Assembly: GCA_020832445.1 (NCBI GenBank) | Contig: JAFIEO010000022.1 | Location: 84,483 to 148,482 of the forward strand | From: Paracoccaceae bacterium | GTDB taxonomy: Bacteria; Pseudomonadota; Alphaproteobacteria; Rhodobacterales; Rhodobacteraceae | Reading direction: 5' to 3' | Length of the DNA stretch: 64,000 nt | Part shown: in pieces, positions 19,995 through 29,247 of the stretch | Position numbering within the stretch: position 1 is the stretch's first letter | How the letters are laid out: each line of letters starts with the position of its first letter | Notes under the pieces: model-generated | Database searches by the model: none | What the model saw: the letters and a program-made list of their open reading frames with translations, nothing else | What the model was told of the DNA's origin: nothing | Program-made: the position numbers and the translations under genes

Positions 19995-20992
19995 CCCTTG
20001 CTCCCTATATCCACGCCATGGGGCGCGGGCCGGGGCGCGCGCGCCACCTGACAGGGCCTGAGGCCCGCGACGCCATGCGCCTGATGCTGTCGGGCAAGGC
20101 CGACCCGCACGCCATTGGCGCGCTGCTGATGCTGATGCGCTATCGCGGCGAAATACCCGATGAAATCGCAGGCTTCGTGCGGGCCGTGCGCGCCACACTC
20201 CCAACCCTGCCGCAGGTCGATCTGGACTGGCCCAGCTATGCCGCCGGGCGCACACGTGGCCTGCCGTGGTTTTTGCTGGCGGCACGGCTGGTTGCGCAAA
20301 GCGGCACGCGGGTGCTGCTGCATGGGTGGAATTCGCACCAGTCCGACGGGGCAGATGTGCGATCAAGCCTGTCATATGCGGGGATATGTCAGGCAGGCGG
20401 TCCTGATGACGCCGCCCGCCTGCTGGACCGCTATGGCATTGCCTATCTGCCGTTGGAAACCTTCGCCCCGCGCGCGCTGGACCTGTTGCGCCTGCGCGAG
20501 GTTCTGGGCCTGCGGTCTTGCGTGAACACCGTCTGCCGCGTGCTGAATCCGGCGGGCGCGCGCGCCGCTGTGCAGGGCGTGTTCCACCCCCCTTACCGCA
20601 ACCTGCAACAAGCGGCAGGCGCGGCCCTGTCCCAGCCCGACCTGTGCATCCTGAAAGGGGGCGGCGGCGAATTTGAACGCAACCCCAGCAAGGATGTAGC
20701 GCTGTTTCGCCTGCGTGCGGGCGTGCCCATGGAAACCGTGCTGCCACCCCTGCTGGATCAGGCGCGCAAACTGGCCGATGCCACATTCGCGCCCGACGCC
20801 CTACAGGCCCTGTGGCACGGCACGCTTCGCGATGAATTCGCGCAATCCATCGTCACCGGCACGGCGGCGGCTGCGCTGATTGCCCTTGGCCACACGCCGG
20901 ATAACGCCAGCGAACTGGCAAAAACCCTGTGGGACGACCGCCGCCCAAGCACCCAAGCAACCCGATTTCAGCAAGGAGCCAGTGCGCCATGA
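19991..20992 (+). CDS. TrpD2/YbiB-like (anthranilate phosphoribosyltransferase-like) protein
   Basis: Overlaps nasA stop (ATGA); 'LTGPEARDAMRLMLSGKADPHAIGALLMLMRYRGEIPDEIAGFVRAVR' and 'LKGGGGEFERNPSKDV' typical of the glycosyltransferase-family TrpD paralogues. Confidence 0.8.
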   Translation: MTLAPYIHAMGRGPGRARHLTGPEARDAMRLMLSGKADPHAIGALLMLMRYRGEIPDEIAGFVRAVRATLPTLPQVDLDWPSYAAGRTRGLPWFLLAARLVAQSGTRVLLHGWNSHQSDGADVRSSLSYAGICQAGGPDDAARLLDRYGIAYLPLETFAPRALDLLRLREVLGLRSCVNTVCRVLNPAGARAAVQGVFHPPYRNLQQAAGAALSQPDLCILKGGGGEFERNPSKDVALFRLRAGVPMETVLPPLLDQARKLADATFAPDALQALWHGTLRDEFAQSIVTGTAAAALIALGHTPDNASELAKTLWDDRRPSTQATRFQQGASAP

Positions 20993-22368
20993 AAACCTTT
21001 CCGATGTTTCTGCAAATGGCCGGTCGCCATGTCGTCATCGTGGGCGGTGGCGAACAGGCCGCGCAAAAGGCACGCCTTATCCTGAAAACCGAAGCGCGCA
21101 TTGTTCTGGTTGCCCCTGATCTTGACCCCGAACTGGCCGCGCTGGTCCGTGAAGGGCGCGCCGTGCAGGTCACGACCCTGTCGGTGGATGTGTTTCGCGG
21201 CGCGGCGCTGGTTTTCGTGGCGACAGGGTGCGTGGGTCTGGATTACGCCGCCCATGCACTGGCCAAGGAAGCGGGTGTCGTGGTCAATGTGGTGGACCGG
21301 CCCGCATTATGCGACGCGGTCACACCGTCGATCGTGGATCGTGATCCGGTTGTGGTGGCCATCTCGACCGAAGGAACCGCCCCTGTTCTGGCCCGTCAGA
21401 TCCGGTCCAGAATGGAAACGCTGCTGGAACCGGGGCTGGGCGGGCTTGCGGCACTGGCCGGACGCCTGCGCCCCGAAGTGGCCCGCCGCATTCCACAGCG
21501 AGAGCGGCGCTTCTTCTGGGATTGGGTGTTCAATGGCCCGCCCCGTCAGGCCATGGCGCGCGGGGCCGCACGCGAGGCGGCAAGCCTGATCAAGGACACG
21601 CTGGCGGCAGGGGGCGCAGGGCAGATGCAGGGGTCCATCGCATTGGTGGGGGCCGGACCGGGGGCTGCGGATTTGCTGACACTGCGCGCGCTGCGCCTGC
21701 TGCAAGACGCAGATGTGATCTATTATGACCGGCTGGTTGACCCTGCCGTGCTGGACCTTGCGCGCCGCGATGCCGAACGGGTGTTTGTCGGCAAGGAAGT
21801 TGGTGCCAGTTCGTGGCCGCAAGACCGGATCAACGCGGTCATTGTTGCCGCAGCAAAGCAGGGGCGCAAGGTTGTGCGGCTGAAATCCGGTGATCCGGGC
21901 ATTTTTGGACGTCTGGCCGAAGAACTTGATGCCGCACACGCAGCCCATATCCCGATCGAGATTGTCCCCGGCGTGACATCCGCAAGTGCGGCGGCGGCCA
22001 GCCTTGGCCGCGGGTTGACCGAACGCGGGGCGACCGACCGCTTGATGCTGGCCACAGCCGCCTGCAAACCGGGCGACCCGGACCCCGACTGGGCTGCCAT
22101 GCTCAAACCCGGCACAACGCTTGCCGTTTACATGGGTGTCAAGAAAGCGTCGTGCATTGTTCGCAGCCTGCAAGATGCCGGAACCCCCATGTGCCTTGAG
22201 GTCGAGATCATAGGCAATGCATCGACCCCGCGCGAAAGGGTAACACGTTGCACGCTGGATCGGTTGCCGGCAACATTGGTTCAGGACGGCATTGAAAACC
22301 CCGCAATCATCTTCATCCGCTGGCCCAAGACTTGGCGCGCACAGGCGCGATCAGACTTTGCGGCGTGA
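20989..22368 (+). CDS. cysG: Siroheme synthase (precorrin-2 dehydrogenase / uroporphyrinogen-III C-methyltransferase)
   Basis: 'MFLQMAGRHVVIVGGGEQAAQKARLIL' and 'GSIALVGAGPGAADLLTLRALRLLQDADVIYYDRLVDPAVL'. Confidence 0.95.
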   Translation: MKTFPMFLQMAGRHVVIVGGGEQAAQKARLILKTEARIVLVAPDLDPELAALVREGRAVQVTTLSVDVFRGAALVFVATGCVGLDYAAHALAKEAGVVVNVVDRPALCDAVTPSIVDRDPVVVAISTEGTAPVLARQIRSRMETLLEPGLGGLAALAGRLRPEVARRIPQRERRFFWDWVFNGPPRQAMARGAAREAASLIKDTLAAGGAGQMQGSIALVGAGPGAADLLTLRALRLLQDADVIYYDRLVDPAVLDLARRDAERVFVGKEVGASSWPQDRINAVIVAAAKQGRKVVRLKSGDPGIFGRLAEELDAAHAAHIPIEIVPGVTSASAAAASLGRGLTERGATDRLMLATAACKPGDPDPDWAAMLKPGTTLAVYMGVKKASCIVRSLQDAGTPMCLEVEIIGNASTPRERVTRCTLDRLPATLVQDGIENPAIIFIRWPKTWRAQARSDFAA

Positions 22369-22527
22369 ATAGTCACGCGATGGCGGGGCATGTGCCGCGC
22401 GCTTGCATCGGGCCTTTCCTTCAATTTCCGGTGACTGACCGTTTGCCAGCAGTCCCCCCCCCTTTGAAAATGCTGCAATGCAGCACCACATACAGGAGTG
22501 ACCCAACACGCGCGAGGAGAAGGATAT

Positions 22528-23064
22528 ATGATGCCCCGTGTTCTTGTCCCTTCACGCCCGGATGTGCTGCCCGGCACGCTTGTCGACTGGCGCCGCATAC
22601 TGGCCAGACATTACAAACGCCTGAGCCGCACTTCGCGGCTGCGGCGGTTCATGGCAGCCCTGCCCAACAGCGCCATGCAGGTGATCGCCGATCGCGCCAG
22701 CCCTGATATTGTGCTGGGAATCGAAGCTGGTGGCCGCGTTGTCGGGGTTCTGGAAATATTCAAAGGTCACGATGCCCATGCCGAGATCGGCATTTCCATC
22801 GAAGATGCCTATCAGGGGCAGGGTTTTGGCAGGGCGCTGTTTCTGGACGGGCTTGCAGCGGCCGAACGCATCGGGGTGCAGACTGCCGATCTGTTTTTTG
22901 CCAGCGAAAACCACGGCATTCGCAGTCTGGTCAGCGCCGCAGGTGGTGAAATCCAGCAGCGCGGGGCAGAGTGTGAGGCCCATATCGACATCACGCACTG
23001 CAAGAACTGCCGAAAACTCGCAGCAGATACGCCTGACCAAGGGGCGGCCAAAGTCCTGCACTGA
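22528..23064 (+). CDS. GNAT-family N-acetyltransferase
   Basis: 'AEIGISIEDAYQGQGFGRALFLDGLAAAERIGVQTADLFFASENHGIRSL' acetyl-CoA binding pattern. Confidence 0.8.
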   Translation: MMPRVLVPSRPDVLPGTLVDWRRILARHYKRLSRTSRLRRFMAALPNSAMQVIADRASPDIVLGIEAGGRVVGVLEIFKGHDAHAEIGISIEDAYQGQGFGRALFLDGLAAAERIGVQTADLFFASENHGIRSLVSAAGGEIQQRGAECEAHIDITHCKNCRKLAADTPDQGAAKVLH

Positions 23065-23146
23065 CCTGATGGGGCGTCATCCCGGCTCCACCGTCCGTGT
23101 TGCCGGTAACAAGGGCATGGCCGGGACGGCCGCAATGCGGGTATGC

Positions 23147-23221
23147 TCAACGCAAGCCGAAAAAACTCAGCAAGAAAAGGACAACCACAACCAGCCCGAT
23201 AATGTAGATAATCTTGTTCAT
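23147..23221 (-). CDS. 24-aa single-pass membrane small protein MNKIIYIIGLVVVVLFLLSFFGLR
   Basis: In-frame ATG at 23221 within the supplied 61-aa ORF; hydrophobic helix with charged N-term. Confidence 0.6.
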   Translation of the reverse strand: MNKIIYIIGLVVVVLFLLSFFGLR

Positions 23222-23420
23222 TCGCTTTCCACCGTTCGCCAGCGGATCGGGTTTCGTCCGCGTTGATCCAGCTAAACCTGTTTGCACAAGACAGGCGACA
23301 ACATGGATCAGCGTGGCGCGGGCACGCATCATCGACAGGCATATGCCCCAAGGCAGGCATCAAGCGCGTTCGCGTGAATGCCAAAAAGCACAATAAGGCG
23401 CAACGCCGCGAATGGCCGGG

Positions 23421-24663
23421 CTATTTTCCCCGACCGCCTACATGGTCGGCATACCTGGCCAGTTGTCCCATCAACACCTGCCCGACCGTACGTTCGTGCC
23501 GCGCGCAGAATTCCTGCCAGACAGCACCGAAGGGCAGGTCGTGAATTTCCTGCTGCACCAAAAGGCGTGTGGTGTAATCCAGCCGGTCCTCGGCCTGACG
23601 CAGCATCGCCCAAGGCTGTACAACGCCTGAAGCAGGGCCTTTTGCGTGTTGCGTGTACCGATCACCCAAGCGGCAGTGCGGCTGATCGTGGCATCGAAAA
23701 AATCCAGCCCAATGCGGGTGCGGCCCAACAGATCCGCGCTGACCAGTTCTTGCGCCATTGCCAGCACATCATCATTCAATGTCACCACATGGTCACTGTC
23801 CCACCGCATTGGACGAGAGACATGCAACAGCAATTCATCGACCGACAGCGCCGCCGCAGATACCTTGTCGGCCACGGATTCGGTGGGGTGGAAATGCCCC
23901 ATATCCAGACACAACATAAGCCCCTTGCGAATGGCATATCCCAGATAGAATTCATGGCTGCCGATTGTGCAGGCCTCGACACCGATACCAAACAGCTTGG
24001 ATTCGACCGCATCACGCATATATTTGCGCGGCAGGGGCTTTTCCAGCATCCGGTCCAGCGAATGCTCCAGCCTGCGTCGCGCCGCCATGCGGTCAGCGGG
24101 GGTATCCTTGTAGCCGTCGGGCACCCAGATGTTATTGGCCGCGGATGACCCAAGCGCGGCCCCCATGCCGGCTGCAATCTCGCGCGCGCGACGGCCATGT
24201 TCCACCCAGAAATCGCGAATGCCCGCGTCGGGGTGGCTAAGGGTCAGGTTGTCATCAGCTTTGGGGTGGGCAAAGAATGTCGGGTGAAATCCAGCCCCAA
24301 ACCGTGACCCCGCGCCCAGTCCACCCACGGGGCGAAATGCACAAGCTCTATCGCGTCGCGGTCGGGGGACTGGTCTGTGTCCAGATAGCAGGCATGCAGG
24401 TTCAACCTGTGCCGCCCCGGAATAAGGCCAAAGGCAAATTCAAGATCGGCGCGCAATTCATCCGGTGTGTGGGCGCGACCGGGGTGGTTGCCAGTGGCCT
24501 GAATACCCCCGCCCGAACCGGCGTCCTGCATCTCGAAGCCGCGCACATCATCGCCCTGCCAGCAATGCACCGAAATTGATATATCCGACAGCCGCGCAAG
24601 TGCCGTGTCGGTATCGACACCCCATGCTGCAAACTGTTCCTGCGCGTGTTTGTAATGTGTCAT
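23421..24663 (-). pseudogene. L-rhamnose isomerase (RhaI-type), inactivated by two 1-bp frameshifts
   Basis: ORFs 24244-24663, 23471-24328 and 23421-23669 form one protein in three frames; shifts near 24285 and near 23618. Confidence 0.75.
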
Positions 24664-24675
24664 GCCGGCCCCCCC

Positions 24676-24953
24676 TAGTCACCTGAATCTGAAGTTCCTG
24701 CCAGTGTTTTCTGGCAGAACCTTTTGACGGAAGCCAGGATTTCGTCGGCGGACTTGACCCATTTGTAGGGCTTGGGGTTCTCGTTGTGGGCGTCGATGAA
24801 TGCCGCGATGTCGGCTTCGAGTTCCGCGACGGAGCGGTGAACGCCGCGCTCCTCGTCGCTGAGTGCAATCGCAATAGATGCCCGACCCCGCATGCCATAC
24901 CCCCCCCAAATTTGCCTCACATCAATGATGGCAAATTTGGTTCCGGGTGACTA
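24676..24953 (-). mobile_element. Internally deleted IS630-family element (MITE-sized, about 278 bp)
   Basis: Ends TAGTCACCTGAA (24676) and TTCCGGGTGACTA (reverse complement TAGTCACCCGGAA, to 24953) with TA at both edges; inside is an ORF fusing N-term 'MRGRASIAIALSDEER' to C-term 'RSVAELEADIAAFIDAHNENPKPYKWVKSADEILASVKRF'. Confidence 0.75.
24906..24940. repeat. Perfect 11-bp hairpin CCAAATTTGCC / GGCAAATTTGG with self-complementary loop
   Basis: CCAAATTTGCC (24906-24916), GGCAAATTTGG (24930-24940), loop TCACATCAATGAT. Confidence 0.9.
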
Positions 24954-25026
24954 ACGCTGCGAAGCATATCGAGGAATTGCTGAAATACGCATATCTGCTA
25001 TAGATAAATAGATCAACAAAACACCT

Positions 25027-25899
25027 ATACACTGGGACCACTGGCGCAGCTTCATCGCCGTCACCGAACAGGGCAGCCTGTCGGGGGCCGCGCGCGTTCT
25101 GGGGCTGACGCAGCCCACGATAAGCCGTCATATTGACCTTTTGGAACAGGCCACAGGTGCCACGCTGTTTCTACGTTCACAGCAAGGTCTGGCGCTTAGT
25201 GATCTTGGGCGACAATTGCTGCCGCAAGCGCGCGCCATGGCCGCGTCCGCCGCCGCGCTGGAACGCAACGCATCAGGCCCGATTGATGCGGCGCGCGGGA
25301 TTGTACGGCTGACGGCAAGCGCGGTGGTGGGCGCGCAAATACTGCCCGCAGTGCTGGCCCCGCTTCTGGCCGCTCATTCAGGGCTGGAAGTGGAACTGGT
25401 GCTGACAAATCGCAACGAAGACCTGTTGCAGCGCGAAGCCGACCTGGCCGTGCGGATGGTGCGCCCCGTACAGGCCGCCATAGTCGCGCGCAAGATTGCC
25501 GATGTGCGGATCGGGCTGTTTGCACACATGCGCTATCTGCAAGAACGCGGGACACCGCAAACCATGGCGGAACTTGCAGGCCATGTGCTGATCGGTGCAG
25601 ACCGGGACAGCATGGCATTGGCTGCGCTGGCAAATGCAGGAATTGCCCGCCGGATGATGCGCTTTCGCTGCGACGATGAGGGCGCGCAGATCAACGCCAT
25701 CCGGGCAGGCATGGGCATCGGCGCGCTACAGGCAGGGATCGCGCGCAAGGATGCCGGCCTGCGCCCGGTTCTGGCCGACGCGCTGTCCGTCGGGCTTGAA
25801 TGCTGGCTGGCCCTGCACGAAGACCAGCGCAACAACGCGCGGGTGCGTCTGGTCGCCGACCATCTGGCACAGCATCTGCCGGCGGCGCTGATGGCATAG
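25027..25899 (+). CDS. LysR-family transcriptional regulator; start codon unclear
   Basis: Reading frame open upstream of the supplied ORF: 'IHWDHWRSFIAVTEQGSLSGAARVLGLTQPTISRHIDLLEQATGATLFLR' (HTH); no ATG/GTG at the expected start. Confidence 0.8.
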   Translation: MHWDHWRSFIAVTEQGSLSGAARVLGLTQPTISRHIDLLEQATGATLFLRSQQGLALSDLGRQLLPQARAMAASAAALERNASGPIDAARGIVRLTASAVVGAQILPAVLAPLLAAHSGLEVELVLTNRNEDLLQREADLAVRMVRPVQAAIVARKIADVRIGLFAHMRYLQERGTPQTMAELAGHVLIGADRDSMALAALANAGIARRMMRFRCDDEGAQINAIRAGMGIGALQAGIARKDAGLRPVLADALSVGLECWLALHEDQRNNARVRLVADHLAQHLPAALMA

Positions 25900-26085
25900 C
25901 ACCAAACAAGGGCGCCGTGCCGCATTGCCACATGCGCAGCGCTGTTTTCAGACGGCTTGCCGGTATCATGGCGACAGAAAACAGCAGTTGGCGCAGCATC
26001 AGGTCAGGCGCTGGAAACCCGATCATCCCTGGTGTACCCACAGGCCATGATGGCGCAAACACAATCCGCCGGGAAGTAGACGGAC

Positions 26086-27279
26086 ATGAAGCATGACACC
26101 CATATCGCCATCGCAGGTGCCGGAATCGGCGGGTTGGCCGCAGCCGCAGCACTTGCGCAAGCAGGGCATCGCGTGGTGGTCTTTGACCAGTTTGTTGAGG
26201 CCCGCCCTGTGGGGTCGGGGCTGGTTATCCAGCCTGTGGGCCTGAATGTTCTGCATCAGATTGGTGCGGGCGATGCAGCCCTTGCGCGGGGCACGCGCAT
26301 TCACCGCATGCTGGGCCATGAAGCGGATGGCGGCCATCGTGTTCTGGATGTGCATTATGATCGCCCCGGCGGGGCGCGCTTCGGGCTGGGCATTCATCGC
26401 GCAGCGCTTTTTGCGGTATTGCTGGACGCGGCAATCAGCGCAGGGGCAGAAATTGTCACCGGACATAAGGTGACAGGGCAACATGACCGGCGGCTGTATT
26501 TTGAGGGGCGCAAGGATGCCGGACCGTTCCAGATGATCATCGACGCCAGTGGCGCACGTTCGCCCTTGTCACCACTGCGCGCCAAACCGCTGGGATATGG
26601 CGCGCTTTGGGCGACGGTGGACTGGCCTGAGCAGACCGGCCTGCCATGTGATGAACTGCGCCAGATTTATCGCCAGGCATCGCGGATGTTGGGCGTGCTG
26701 CCCATAGGCACCCTGCCCGGCGACAGGGCACAAAAGGCCGCGATCTTCTGGTCGCTTCCCGCGTCAAGTCATGAAAACTGGCGCGAAAACGGCATTCGGA
26801 AATGGCAGGCAGAAGCCGCTGCACTCTGGCCGGAATACGCGCCATTTGCAGACCAGATCACCGAACCGGAACAGATGGCGATGGCGCGCTACAGCCACGG
26901 CACATTGCGCAAACCATGGGGCCAGGGCATTGTCCATATCGGCGATGCGGCCCACCGCGCCAGTCCGCAACTTGGGCAAGGCGCGAATATGGCGCTGCTG
27001 GATGCATGGGCACTGGCGCAGGCGTGGGAACATGCGCAGGGGGATGGCGCGCGCGCAATGCAGCTATATGCACGGGCACGGCGCTGGCATGTGCGCATCT
27101 ATCAAACGATGAGCTGGGCCTTCACCCCGCAATACCAGTCGGACAGTCGCATTCTGCCTGTGCTGCGTGACCGGCTGTTGTTTCCGATGTCGATGGTGCC
27201 CCCGCTTCCACATATTCTAAGCCGACTTGTCTGCGGGGATCTTATTCCCCCGCATGGCATTGAACGTCCGCGAAAATGA
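26086..27279 (+). CDS. FAD-dependent monooxygenase (UbiH / salicylate hydroxylase-like)
   Basis: 'IAIAGAGIGGLAAAAALAQAGHRVVVFDQ' and 'HIGDAAHRASPQLGQGANMALLDAWALA'. Confidence 0.88.
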   Translation: MKHDTHIAIAGAGIGGLAAAAALAQAGHRVVVFDQFVEARPVGSGLVIQPVGLNVLHQIGAGDAALARGTRIHRMLGHEADGGHRVLDVHYDRPGGARFGLGIHRAALFAVLLDAAISAGAEIVTGHKVTGQHDRRLYFEGRKDAGPFQMIIDASGARSPLSPLRAKPLGYGALWATVDWPEQTGLPCDELRQIYRQASRMLGVLPIGTLPGDRAQKAAIFWSLPASSHENWRENGIRKWQAEAAALWPEYAPFADQITEPEQMAMARYSHGTLRKPWGQGIVHIGDAAHRASPQLGQGANMALLDAWALAQAWEHAQGDGARAMQLYARARRWHVRIYQTMSWAFTPQYQSDSRILPVLRDRLLFPMSMVPPLPHILSRLVCGDLIPPHGIERPRK

Positions 27280-27317
27280 ACCCGACGGATATATTCAGAA
27301 GATATTGCAAAAAGTAG

Positions 27318-27354
27318 CACGGGCGCCCGAACAGATCGGGCGCCCGTGATTTTG
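27318..27354. terminator. Bidirectional intrinsic terminator between convergent genes
   Basis: CACGGGCGCCCGA-ACAGA-TCGGGCGCCCGTG 13-bp perfect stem, followed by ATTTTG. Confidence 0.85.
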
Positions 27355-27399
27355 TCATACGGACCGCGGCTTTATGATTTTGCCACAGCTTTGGGCCTG

Positions 27400-27960
27400 T
27401 CAGTCCAGCGGCGCCAGTGGTTCATTCGCGCCATTGGTGACCACTGGTGCAGGCGCGTCCGTGCGTTCGCGGAACACATATTCAGGCGCTTCATCGGCTT
27501 GCTCGCGCGTCATATCCAGCTGAATCTCGCGCGCATCAAAGTCGATCTCCAGTTCGTCAAAGCGCACTGCAATCTGTTTCGCGCCGATACCCAGAAAACC
27601 ACCGACAGACAGGATTGCGGCGGTGATCGTGTTCGTCTCCTGATCGATGATCAGGTCACCGATGTTGCCGATGCTTTCATCCTGAGGCGAACGGACAGTC
27701 GTGCCCGTGATCCAGTCTACCCGCAACTCGTTCGGGGCCTGCTGCTGAACAATGGTGTCGCCTGCCGGTTCCGGTGCAGGTTCAGCACTGGCCCCTTCAT
27801 CTGCGGGTTCATCCATATCCAGGGCATCACCGGACATGGTGTCGGTTTGTTCACCAACAAGGGGGTCTGCCTGATCAGGTGTCGCGGGCGCATCTTGCGC
27901 AAGTGCCGATCCAAACAGAAACGGAACGACAAGGGATGAAGTTAAAAGTAGTCTTTTCAT
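27400..27960 (-). CDS. PRC-barrel domain-containing secreted protein
   Basis: Signal peptide; 'VDWITGTTVRSPQDESIGNIGDLIIDQETNTITAAILSVGGFLGIGAKQIAVRFDELEI'. Confidence 0.85.
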   Translation of the reverse strand: MKRLLLTSSLVVPFLFGSALAQDAPATPDQADPLVGEQTDTMSGDALDMDEPADEGASAEPAPEPAGDTIVQQQAPNELRVDWITGTTVRSPQDESIGNIGDLIIDQETNTITAAILSVGGFLGIGAKQIAVRFDELEIDFDAREIQLDMTREQADEAPEYVFRERTDAPAPVVTNGANEPLAPLD

Positions 27961-28257
27961 GATAACCTCCTATTTCGGCGGGATACTGCCCCCCTTTTGA
28001 GGAAGACCTTCCGCCCTGTTATCACAACCCTGACATGCACATTCCGGTTTCCTTGCCACCACGGATGTCGGCGGGGATTTGCCGATTTGGGTCATGAAGG
28101 GGCCGCAAATTCCGGCGGCTGCGGCTTTGGAACAAGCCCTGAAACAGGCAGCCCTGATTTCGCAAGTGTGCCGAAATTAAGCAAATGAATACAAATTCTT
28201 AAATGACATTGCGCTGCCTTCAGATATGCATTTCGCTGCAATAGCCTTGCCGGTTCC

Positions 28258-28722
28258 TTACCGATTTTTCAGACCGCTCATCTGTCGGCTTCCAAGCCAG
28301 TAGCGTGGCCCCGCCCCCATGCGTCCGGCGCGATCATGTGGATTGGACAGGGCGCATGTGTTCAGCGACAGGCAACCGCAGCTTATGCAATCCGACAGGC
28401 CAGCCTTAAGCCGCTGAAGTTCGGCGATCCGGTCATCAATCCGCTGGGTCCAGCTGTTCGACAGGCGGGACCAGTCATCGCCCTTCGGTACCCTGTCCGT
28501 GGGCAGTTTGGCCAATTCCTGCCCGATTTCGTCCAGACTAAGGCCCACACGTTGGGCAAACACAATAAACGCCACCCGCCGCAGCATCGAGCGCGGGAAC
28601 CTGCGTTGTCCACCGTCGCGCCGTTCTGCGGTAATCAAACCTAGGCTTTCATAATAGCGCAATGCCGAAGCCTGAACGCCACTTCGCCGAACCATTTCTT
28701 GCATGCTGATGACTGTTTCCAT
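28258..28722 (-). CDS. soxR: Redox-sensitive MerR-family regulator SoxR
   Basis: 'MQEMVRRSGVQASALRYYESLGLI' HTH and [2Fe-2S] motif CISCGCLSLNTC (C-x2-C-x-C-x5-C); start at ATG 28722. Confidence 0.93.
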   Translation of the reverse strand: METVISMQEMVRRSGVQASALRYYESLGLITAERRDGGQRRFPRSMLRRVAFIVFAQRVGLSLDEIGQELAKLPTDRVPKGDDWSRLSNSWTQRIDDRIAELQRLKAGLSDCISCGCLSLNTCALSNPHDRAGRMGAGPRYWLGSRQMSGLKNR

Positions 28723-28751
28723 GCTGAGAATATGGGCCAATTCATAATTAA

Positions 28752-28769
28752 GCTCAAGTAAACTTAAGA
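28752..28769. promoter_or_regulatory. Putative SoxR box GCTCAAGTAAACTTAAGA
   Basis: 14/18 match to the enterobacterial soxS box CCTCAAGTTAACTTGAGG; palindrome lies between soxR and the divergent gene at 28888. Confidence 0.65.
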
Positions 28770-28887
28770 ATGTAATGCGAAACGCAGTGGCGCCGTGAAA
28801 CCTGCGTTTGCTATGTCGTAGTTTATACCGTGCTGTCGCAAATTCTGTGCATATGCTGCCTTTGCAATAAGAAGGTGCTGGACAAAG

Positions 28888-29247
28888 ATGGATGGAAAAT
28901 TTCTTGTTTTCGTGAATTTTTCGATTGTGGCAAAAGATGTTTCCACGACGCTGGAACAGATGGGCGTGGGCATTCCGATGGTTGCCGGAACCGAGGAAGA
29001 AGCGCTTGCCCTGATGGCGGATCTGGCCGACGGCGCATCGCTGCGGCTTGCTGTTGTGCAATTGTCGCCAGAGGCCTTTTTGCACAGCGCTTTGCGACCG
29101 CAACTGGAACAACGCGGTGCGCATGTCATCCTATTGCATGATGGCGTGCATATATCCGAAACCCCGCCGCCTTATGCAGTGCTGGCCGTGCCATTTTTCA
29201 CCGAGGATCTGGAACAGATGGTGACAGGCTTCGCCACACGCCTATAG
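28888..29247 (+). CDS. Hypothetical protein, divergent from soxR
   Basis: 119 aa ORF with coherent composition; no family recognised. Confidence 0.55.
   Translation: MDGKFLVFVNFSIVAKDVSTTLEQMGVGIPMVAGTEEEALALMADLADGASLRLAVVQLSPEAFLHSALRPQLEQRGAHVILLHDGVHISETPPPYAVLAVPFFTEDLEQMVTGFATRL

Noticed and set aside
21307-22173. 288-aa minus-strand ORF inside cysG
   Set aside because: Shadow ORF opposite a clear CysG
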